Assembly: GCA_964035575.1 (NCBI GenBank)
Contig: OZ037843.1
Location: 682,001-746,000, forward strand
Direction: 5' to 3'
From: Rhynchopus sp. YZ270_cl-10
Taxonomy: Eukaryota > Euglenozoa > Diplonemea > Diplonemida > Diplonemidae
Length of the DNA: 64,000 bases
Shown: one piece after another, positions 57,232 to 64,000 of the stretch
Layout: the number at the start of each line of letters is the position of its first letter
Numbering within the stretch: position 1 is the stretch's first letter
Program-made: the position numbers and the translations under genes
Notes under the pieces: model-generated
What the model was told of the DNA's origin: nothing
Database searches by the model: none
The model's input: only the letters and a program-made list of their open reading frames with translations

Positions 57232-58827
57232 TGGGAAGTGTACCGTAAAAATGACATCTACACAAATAAAAAACTGGAGAAGGCAACACTTCTCCTCACC
57301 AGGCAAAAGGGAAATCAAAAGGACCGCCGTTCCACAGCCCCAGTGGAAGTGACACCTCAACCGTTTACTCTCCAATAGTCGTAGAGGTTACGAGCAATTC
57401 GTTAAACCAGGCTTATCGCTAAATCGAGGGGCGGACCAATTTCAAAATTGGGATGCAAATTTTGTCGCCTCATGAAATGAAGGAGCAAATAGAAGCAAAG
57501 CATTTTGAACACACTTGTAGTTTTGGGGGACGAACCGCGCTGCGGGGCCACGCCTCCACCAAAACAGGTCGAGGTGTTGTGCGCTTCACCACAACCTCTT
57601 CCATGGGTGTTTTCGTGTGATGAGTGTTAAGTTTCTATTTTACTCAGGTAGCTACGTGCCGTGAAGGCGATCGTGTGCTAATACAGAAAGTATCAGTCAA
57701 GGCTGTCCTCACAGATGCATGCCAAAGCGGCTGCCACGTGGGTGTGGACTTAAAATTGAAGTTTCAACATTGTAGCCCAGGGAGGGTTCCCGGCCACCGA
57801 TGAGGTCTCTTCCAATCCGTACCCCAGTTTCCTAGGGGTGCCTCATGGCTTCACTGGCCAGGGCCTCCAGCAGGTCACTCCACACATAGTAGTGTGCCTG
57901 CCTTCAGCACCCAGGGTAGCATTCTTAGCACCTATTCCCCTCAGGTAGACCTTCATAAATAAGTTTCAAGAGGAGTGCCGCAACGATGGAATTGAACGTC
58001 CAGCCCAGGACTATTTTTTTTTCCCCCCTGAAAAAACTAGTGGGTTTTCAGCCCCAAATCATTCCGCACGTTTTGCGGATCCTTAACACCCTATTGCTCG
58101 TGGGGTTGATGAACGCAACGATCTGAACGTAACCAACCGGCCATGTACGCTACACGCTATGCTACTATCCGCAGCGAGTGGTTATGAAACGCAGCCCACC
58201 TGCGGTGGACTGCTCAGACTGGTGCCAGGCTAAACCTTTCTGTGTGGGATTTTAGAATGGTTCTTGCTTATAAACGCCGTTACCGTTTTTGTGTGTAAAA
58301 ACGTGGGTCACGTTGTACTGCATGGGGGTACGTGTGCGGCACCCTGTGGCCCGGACATGACGTCTCCGCGCCGAAGGCGGGACGCGGATTCCTGTGCGTC
58401 AAAACCAACGTACGGACCGCGGACGGTTTCGTTTCGGCTAGTGTGCACATGGGCGCGATGAACGTCATCGGAAGTGAGCTGAGGAACGTCGCGGCACATA
58501 TGCAGGAGGCTGGTGTGCAGGGGAATAAGCTTGTGCCAGCGCAAAAGCTGCGGCGGAGGCTGCAGGCCGTGTCCCGCTTGGCTGTTGCCACCACAAGCTT
58601 GGGAATGGGATTGGCGCCGCAGAACATGCTCTGCAGGCACACCTGGCAGGGAACATCCCGGACACGATTCGGACCCTGGTGAAGTATTTCGACTGTAACC
58701 ACGGTCACACTTGGTTCTGAAACCCCAGAATCGCGTTTCCTACCCCACATACTCGTTTGTGGGCCCACAATATTGCCAAAAAGGTGAAACTCCGACTTCT
58801 GGTGAAAACGCCTGTTTTTCCTGTCGA
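57232..58827. other. Unique GC-balanced region, no assigned gene
   Basis: A frame at 58332-58682 (117 codons) reads GFVSASVHMGAMNVIGSELR with balanced codon use and may be a coding fragment. No domain recognised and no acceptor-like tract before it. The remainder has no features. Confidence 0.25.
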
Positions 58828-58885
58828 CTGTAGAAACACACGTAGCATAGGCGTTTTTATGCCTATGTTACGTGTGTTTCTACAG
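58828..58885. repeat. 58-bp near-perfect hairpin
   Basis: CTGTAGAAACACACGTAGCA TAGGC pairs with GCCTATGTTACGTGTGTTTC TACAG across GTTTTTAT; one mismatch in 25. Confidence 0.75.
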
Positions 58886-60329
58886 GGAAACTCGCGACAG
58901 CAAAGTTCGCCACACGGGCACTTTTCCATCTTTTGCACATTTTTTGTGCCGATTTTTCTCATTTTGTACAGGGGTTTCCCTTTGTCATTTCCAGTTTTTC
59001 ACAACAAAAAGTATTTTTTCTTCAGGCGTGGCTGAGGCGTACTTAGACGTACGTAATCCCGAATACGCCTCAGATGCGTTTTTCAGCCAGACCATTTTTC
59101 ATCCGTTTTCGGCTTCGCTGCATTGTATGAATGTCCTGCATGATTTTCATGAGGGTCCCACTCTAGCGTGTGTGGTAGTAGTGGTGGTGCGATCCGCAAG
59201 GTCGGCAAGTGTCCTCATGGATTGCCTGCCCGCCCCCTTTCCAAAGACGTGGATCACGTTGTCGCCTGCGTCCATCACTGCACACCCCTCCCCGCCGAGG
59301 TTGGTATCGGACAGTGATCCGTCGCCGTAGTCGTACTGGGGTAGCCTTCCGAGGCGTTCTTTCCAGAGCTTTTCTCTTTGGTTTGTTGGAGTTCTCTCGT
59401 AGGGCTCATGCGATGGTGGGGTGCAGTGTCAGCTTATCCTGTACTTCCTCCCATTGCCTTGGGGCACAGGGTAGTGGCGCACTAAGGTGCTTTGGGGTGT
59501 TGAGTGTTGAGTGTACATGCGTGTATCCTCAACGGTGTTCGTGGCCTCTGGGCTGTGTGGTGAACACACAGTGGTGTACGAGGAAGTGTCGTGGGTGCGG
59601 TTGTCGTGCTCGTACAGCTTTGCACCTTCCGGCGTCAACGCACTCCAGGGTTTGTGCTGTTTGCCGACTACGTTGAGGGGAGCACTGTGCCTTGTGGCTC
59701 TCATTTCGAGAAGAACGGGGTGCGTTCGTTGTGTTTCAGTAAGACTGATTGTCCGGGGAACCCTTTTATCCCGTTGTAAACATCGTCCCTGTTCTCCGAC
59801 GTCTTAGTAGCCCCCTTGTCTTCATCGGCATGCCCTTGAGACACCACACCCCCCCCCCTTACACCCACCACCCCTCCCACCCTTCCCCAGCCAGGTTCAT
59901 GAGAAGCACACCCAGTCAACAGCAGAGTTCTGCGGCAGTGTGGATGCGATGTGGAGGACTTCCCTTGACGGCAGAAGAACCTTGTGTGGTCTTGGACGAC
60001 GTTGTGCTGGAGAAGAACCAGAGCGACGTCATCAACTGCTATGTGCATGGACGGCATCGCAACTCTCTCATCGGGCTACTTGAGTCACAGCGTCTTTGCC
60101 ACCCCAAGGGTACTGCAGAACTGCAGCTTGCTTTCTGCTGTTCAGCCTTCGCGCGCTTTGGCCCTTTTTGCTAACACCTCGGGAAGCTGAGAGAACGCAA
60201 CGCAGTTCCGTTTTGTGTGCCTGCCACACCTCACAGACCCGAACAGAACGTACCAGGCAGTGCCTGAAGGAGGGCTTGGAGAGGGCTCTTCTCGGGCATT
60301 ACCTTTGGCGGTGAACGGCTGTCCTTTTT
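58886..60329. other. Decayed coding-like region
   Basis: Contains the foldback at 59024-59078. Several short Cys-containing frames (59209-59780, 59900-60170, e.g. RKTCVVLDDVVL-like and DVINCYVHGRHRNSL) without a recognised domain. The C-rich run at 59850 interrupts any frame. Confidence 0.25.
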
Positions 60330-60552
60330 GGGTGTGGGAGGTGTGGGAGGTGGAGGTGCACAGTGTTGTGAGTGTGAGGTTTGGGTGTGGTCCCTCCATC
60401 GTTTTGTGGGTCATGGGAGGGGAAGCTGTGTGTCTGGCCGAGTGGTGCTTTCGTGCATTTTTCTGGCACCTCAGCTTGTCTGTGGTTGCAGCACGAGAGC
60501 ACCTTTGGCGTTCTTCCTTGCGTGGGGTGGGCGGAGACAGCGTGGAGGCTGT
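60330..60552 (+). repeat. Segmental duplication B, copy 3
   Basis: As 48664 and 53337, with GAGGTTTGGGTGTGG in place of GGGGGGTTTGTGG. Confidence 0.7.
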
Positions 60553-60619
60553 GTTTCTTTTGGGTAGGTCCGCTCAGTAGGACCACTGTCACGAGAGGGC
60601 TGTTGTATTCCAAGTCAAC

Positions 60620-61799
60620 TTCTTGTGCGACAGGCACCTCCTCTGGTGTTCTGTTTACTTAGGGATCCCTCGTACCAGGCGAGGTGTGATTCCCTATGAC
60701 TCATTTGCGGGGTTTGATGTCCAAGTGAAAAGGGTAACTGGTCGGCGAACTCTGGGAGGCTGTCACATCCAGGGGTGAGATGTGCTGCCTGTTAATGACT
60801 TCTCGAGTCCGCATTGCACTTCGCGGTAGCCCCAAGGGAAGACACCCTTCAGAAGCCAGGTAGAGAATGCTGCCCCCCACCTATCACCCTCTACACTGTC
60901 CGCGTAGATCCCCCCACTACGTAAGGAGTCATCTGATGACGCACACCATGGACTCGTAATGACATTACGCGCGTCATGACGAGGTAATTACGAGGGCACC
61001 CCTCGTAATTACGTCGTCATGGCGTGGGCACCCACCCAGGTACCGATTTTGGGCGAGAAAACAAATAATTTTTTTTCTTGGGCCAAAAATCGCTGGTGGA
61101 AAACTCCATCTTTCGATTGAAAATAATATCTTAATCATTTCTTGGGCCAAAAATCGACTTGCCTTTGGTAAAAACCATGAATTTTCGGGTGCGCGAAACC
61201 ACGTTTTAGACCCCCATAGATGCTCAAAAGTGCCAAATTCGGATTTCAATGGCCTCAAACGACGAAATTAGCCCAAAATAGGGGCAAAAAAAAATATTGG
61301 AGAGTCCCTTTCCCTGGGAGGCAATAGCCAGACAGTGATCATGGGAGCACCCCTCGTAATGCCGTCGTCGTGATGAGGAAAACCCCACGCCATGACGTCG
61401 TCATTACGAGGGGGTGCCCGCGTCGTGACGACGTCATTGCGCGCGTAATTTCCCACGTATTTTCCCTCGTCGCTCGTCACGTAATGTCATTACGAGTCCA
61501 TGGTGCAAGGCAAGTCGCTCCCCCAAAGCGATTGCATTGGATGTCACGTTGCGCGTTTACGAACTGAGCCATGATTGCTCTTAGGGTCCCCGCTATGCTC
61601 CCACGGTAACACTGTGCAAAGTCATAGTTGGTCGTTGTAATAGGCTGGGGTATAAAGAGGTCGTGTGATTTGCCGAGCGGTTGTGAACCGCCTCCGTTCT
61701 CTTACGGTACGGAACACTCACGTCCCACCCTTTGCATGAGCTCGACTGAGATGCGTTTTAGCACGTTTCAACTTCTCTTTTTTTTTTTAGAAAAGAAAG
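60620..61799 (+). repeat. Segmental duplication C, copy 2, interrupted
   Basis: 60620-60943 and 61506-61785 together equal 48966-49565. The order B then C is preserved in both places, so a larger block was copied. Ends in an M4/M8-like junction (TTTCAACTTCTC, T-run, AGAAAAGAAAG). Confidence 0.8.
60944..61505. mobile_element. CACCATGGACTCG TIR element (562 bp) with captured 183-bp repeat unit
   Basis: Left CACCATGGACTCGTAATGAC, right GTCATTACGAGTCCATGGTG, perfect over at least 26 bp. The empty site is present in duplication C copy 1 (GATGCCACAAGGCAAGTC). CA occurs at both junctions and may be a 2-bp duplication. The arms repeat CGTAATTACG, CATGACG and GGGCACCC words. The centre (about 61040-61330) is an antisense unit of the 183-bp repeat family. 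Confidence 0.82.
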
Positions 61800-61801
61800 T
61801 A

Positions 61802-61904
61802 CCGACCCTCCCCCGTGAAATTGTCCCCCCCAAAAAAAAACCGGTATTTTGCCCCCACGGACAATTTCAAGGCAGGGGGGGACAATTTCACGGGGGAGGG
61901 TCGG
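61802..61904. mobile_element. CCGACCC-family element, TA duplication (103 bp)
   Basis: CCGACCCTCCCCCGTGAAAT .. ATTTCACGGGGGAGGGTCGG, flanked by TA (61800-61801, 61905-61906). The M8 copy at 37620 reads AAAGTATATGAA, the unoccupied form of AAAGTA[element]TATATGAA. Confidence 0.78.
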
Positions 61905-62052
61905 TATATGAAATAATTTTTTTTGATGTGACGCGTGAAAAACGTTTGATATTCGTAACTGTCCTAAAAAGTGAGTGAAATTATATTGGCCGAATTTCAC
62001 TCGATTTTTTGAAAATTTCCAAAATTTCGACCCCTGAGTTGGGGTCTTTGGG
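61905..62052. other. Spacer and left half of a 183-bp repeat unit
   Basis: CGACCCCTGAGTTGGGGTCT, TTGGG matches the 183-bp family phrase at 32447; the unit continues at 63382 after the hAT copy. Confidence 0.5.
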
Positions 62053-63381
62053 CACGCATGCGGCTAAATAGTACCTATTTTCCAGATTTTCCTTAACCTA
62101 AATAGACAAATTTACCTGTTTTTATTACCTTGTGGTTTTCGCATTTTTCACATTTTCGAGGCAGGGTACCACCCAAAAGCGGTGTTTCTTGCATTTTTGG
62201 GCCAATCCCAGCCTGTGTTGGGGTCACTTTAAAAAAATGGCCAAAATTTCCATCACTTAAATTTTCGGGAAGTGCCAAGTATCTAGTTTGCAGTAACTTT
62301 TGGCATTATGTTTTTGTGGGGATTTGTCCTCTGGCGGGGGTAGGGGTTGTATATCTACCGACGGGTTGTAGAGGGTTTTGCGAGCATTCACCTCACTGTA
62401 GCAGGTTATTTCGAAAAAAATGGACAAGTTCATGGTTGATACAATTTTTGGCCATTACCACCAGTGAGTTGCTTCACAGGGTAAAATGTAACTATGATTC
62501 TGGGCCACCGCCCCCTCCAAATGCAAAAAGGTCCCAAACCCGGGCGCGCTACGTGTGCCGACCTTTTTGCAGCTTTGGTTAAAGTTGTATTTTTCGGCTG
62601 CAAAATGCAGGCGAAGATATTCGGACCTCTATTTTTTTGCGGAGCAAAAAAATAATATTGATGGCGCCCATAGATGGTAGTCGGCCCGAGTCGGGCCGAG
62701 TTTTTGGAAAATCTGGGAGTCGGGCCGACTCGGGCCGACTCGGGCCGACTTTTTTTTATTTATTTTTTTTTTCAAAAGTCGGGCCGATTCGGGCCGAGTC
62801 GAAAAAAAAAATTTTTTTTAAAAAAAAGTCGGCCCGAGTCGAAAAAAAAACTCGGCCCGAGTCGGCCCGAGTCGGCCCGAGTCAGCCCGTCGCCCCCCCC
62901 ACAGTAAAATCTTTTCCAAAAAAAAAAAAACCAAAAAAAAACAAAACAAAAAAAAAAGAAACCAAAAAAAAAAACCAAAAAAAATTCGACTCGGCCCGAC
63001 TCGGGCCGACTTTTTTTTGAGTCGGGCCGAGTTTTTTCGACTCGGCCCGACTCGGGCCGACCCTGAAAAAAAAATTTTTCAAAAAAAAAATAACGAAAAG
63101 TGGTCGGGCCGAGTCGGCCCGACTCGGCCCGACTACCATCTATGGGCGCCGCAGGCGAAAAAAAATTAGGGTACAGTGTAAAAATGCAGCTTTTACACCA
63201 CAGAGCCACTCAAAGATTGAAATTCCCCTCATAAAAAAGCAGGTATTTTTTTCCTGCCCCCCTATTTTTCCCGTATACAAAAACAGGTAAATTTATTTTA
63301 CCTTCCCCCTTTATAAAAACAGGTAAATTCTTTTTTTATTCTGAAAACCTAAATAGTAAATAGCTTTTAGACTCACGCGTG
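62053..63381 (+). mobile_element. Non-autonomous hAT-like element, copy 3, with nested insertion
   Basis: Ends as in copies 1 and 2 (one base change: TTTTAGACTCACGCGTG). Flanked by TCTTTGGG (62045-62052, 63382-63389). 1329 bp including 482 bp of nested element and its duplication. It is inserted in a single 183-bp repeat unit. Confidence 0.9.
62669..63144. mobile_element. Palindromic-word element, CGGCCCGAGT type (476 bp), nested in hAT copy 3
   Basis: Left CATAGATGGTAGTCGGCCCG, right CGGGCCGAC-type words ending CGACTACCATCTATG; flanked by GGCGCC (62663-62668, 63145-63150), a 6-bp direct repeat. Other cassette copies read ATGGCGCCGCAGGCG uninterrupted (complement at about 455), which supports the site. 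The body is GTCGGGCCGA / TCGGCCCGA words with long A-runs. Confidence 0.83.
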
Positions 63382-63389
63382 TCTTTGGG

Positions 63390-64000
63390 CACCAAATTTT
63401 TTTTTAAAAAACGCAAAATTCGGGTATTTTGACCATCTGGGGTTTCATCAAATACACTTCTGTGAACAGGGAAATAGCTAATGGAATTGTTCGCAGCCTC
63501 TGTCGTGGTGTCGCGGTGTCGGTGTCGCGCGAAGATTGCTCTGCAAGTCGCCACCAGATCCACTTTTATGAAAATAGCGTAGGGGAGAGGACCTCTGGTT
63601 TACGAAATCGTAGACACTCCTGAGCAAAAATGAAGTCTGTTTTTTGACCCAAAATCGGGGTGGGTGGCCATAATTTGCCTGGCCAGTCGAAAATTGGGAT
63701 TTTTCTGAAATTTCAGAAATTTTGTTCCAGCTGGTGCTCCAGGGAGGGTCGATATTGACAGGTCGCTGACAGGTCGTTGCCATAAGGGGGGGGGGTCATT
63801 TTTTAACGGCCCTTAGCGATTTTTTGGTGGGACACACACACACAGACACACGGTGGCCCATACGGCCCTCAGGGTACACGACGACTGAAGTAACGGGTGT
63901 TATATGTGGTATTACATGTAACTTTTGTTACATGTAGTACATGTAATATAACATGTACTACATGTAAGTTACATGTGGTACAGGTGGCGAAATCAGGTAG
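63390..64000. other. Right edge: 183-bp unit remainder, GACAGGTCGC words, ACATGT palindromes
   Basis: 63382-63450 completes the 183-bp unit split by hAT copy 3. GGGTCGATATTGACAGGTCG at 63747 repeats 18411. 63895-63990 is a chain of TTACATGTAA, TACATGTA and GTACATGT words that folds back on itself and looks like the start of another palindromic-word element cut by the window end. No supported gene. Confidence 0.4.

Noticed and set aside
57107-57352. 81-codon frame across the CACGACGG foldback
   Set aside because: Mostly the palindrome itself; no motif.
1-64000. Known spliced-leader RNA gene
   Set aside because: No match by eye to the kinetoplastid, diplonemid, euglenid or dinoflagellate leader sequences I know; trans-splicing remains an inference from acceptor-like sites.

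Overview
This window is nuclear DNA of a single-celled eukaryote with a large, repeat-laden genome. Seven to eight plausible genes occupy about 15 percent of 64 kb. They are mostly intronless in their coding parts, use standard stop codons and have moderate to high GC, while the DNA around them is full of poly-T and poly-A runs, hairpins and terminal-inverted-repeat (TIR) elements. Every convincing reading frame has a pyrimidine tract ending in CAG a short way upstream of its ATG (4 to 60 nt). That is how spliced-leader acceptor sites look. Together with an SSU rRNA fragment that keeps the TAGTGTAGTGGACTACC motif, this makes a euglenozoan (kinetoplastid/diplonemid type) a reasonable but unproven guess. 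No spliced-leader RNA gene, bacterial operon, CRISPR array or complete virus-like element was seen.

Layout. 1-11.3 kb: gene-poor mosaic of TIR elements, an 84-copy 7-bp array and a LINE remnant. 11.6-12.9 kb: CCCH zinc-finger protein with poly-Gln and His-rich tracts. 13-35 kb: almost pure mosaic, with a 134-copy GCCATTA array inside a TIR element, many 45-200 bp dispersed modules (called M1 to M8 here), several transposon families with clear target duplications, a 183-bp tandem repeat, and one possible two-exon mini-gene (33.5 kb). 35.4-46.2 kb: the gene cluster, with a membrane-anchored PhoD-type phosphatase, three paralogous ubiquitin-like/WD40 proteins, and a type I membrane protein that shares its upstream block with one of the WD40 genes. 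46.9-47.6 kb: a short membrane-anchored sensor-like protein. 47.6-61.8 kb: segmental duplications and decayed coding-like DNA, including an SSU rRNA scrap. 55-56.3 and 62-63.4 kb: two more copies of the hAT-like element already present at 3.5 kb, each carrying its own nested insertion.

The strongest observation is how orderly the transposon layer is. At least six non-autonomous families can be delimited to the base from TIRs plus flanking duplications of 8, 6, 5, 3 or 2 bp. Several insertions have an unoccupied paralogous site elsewhere in the same window. One group is unusual: each member is built from its own short palindromic word (AAGATCTT, CGGCCCGAGT, GATC-rich and others) repeated through body and ends, starts with CA, ends with TG and is flanked by a 6-bp duplication. 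A second notable layer is the set of dispersed modules. M3 keeps a hairpin while its stem sequence changes on both sides, and M7 keeps four or five hairpins in about 200 nt. Both point to selected or recently selected RNA structure.
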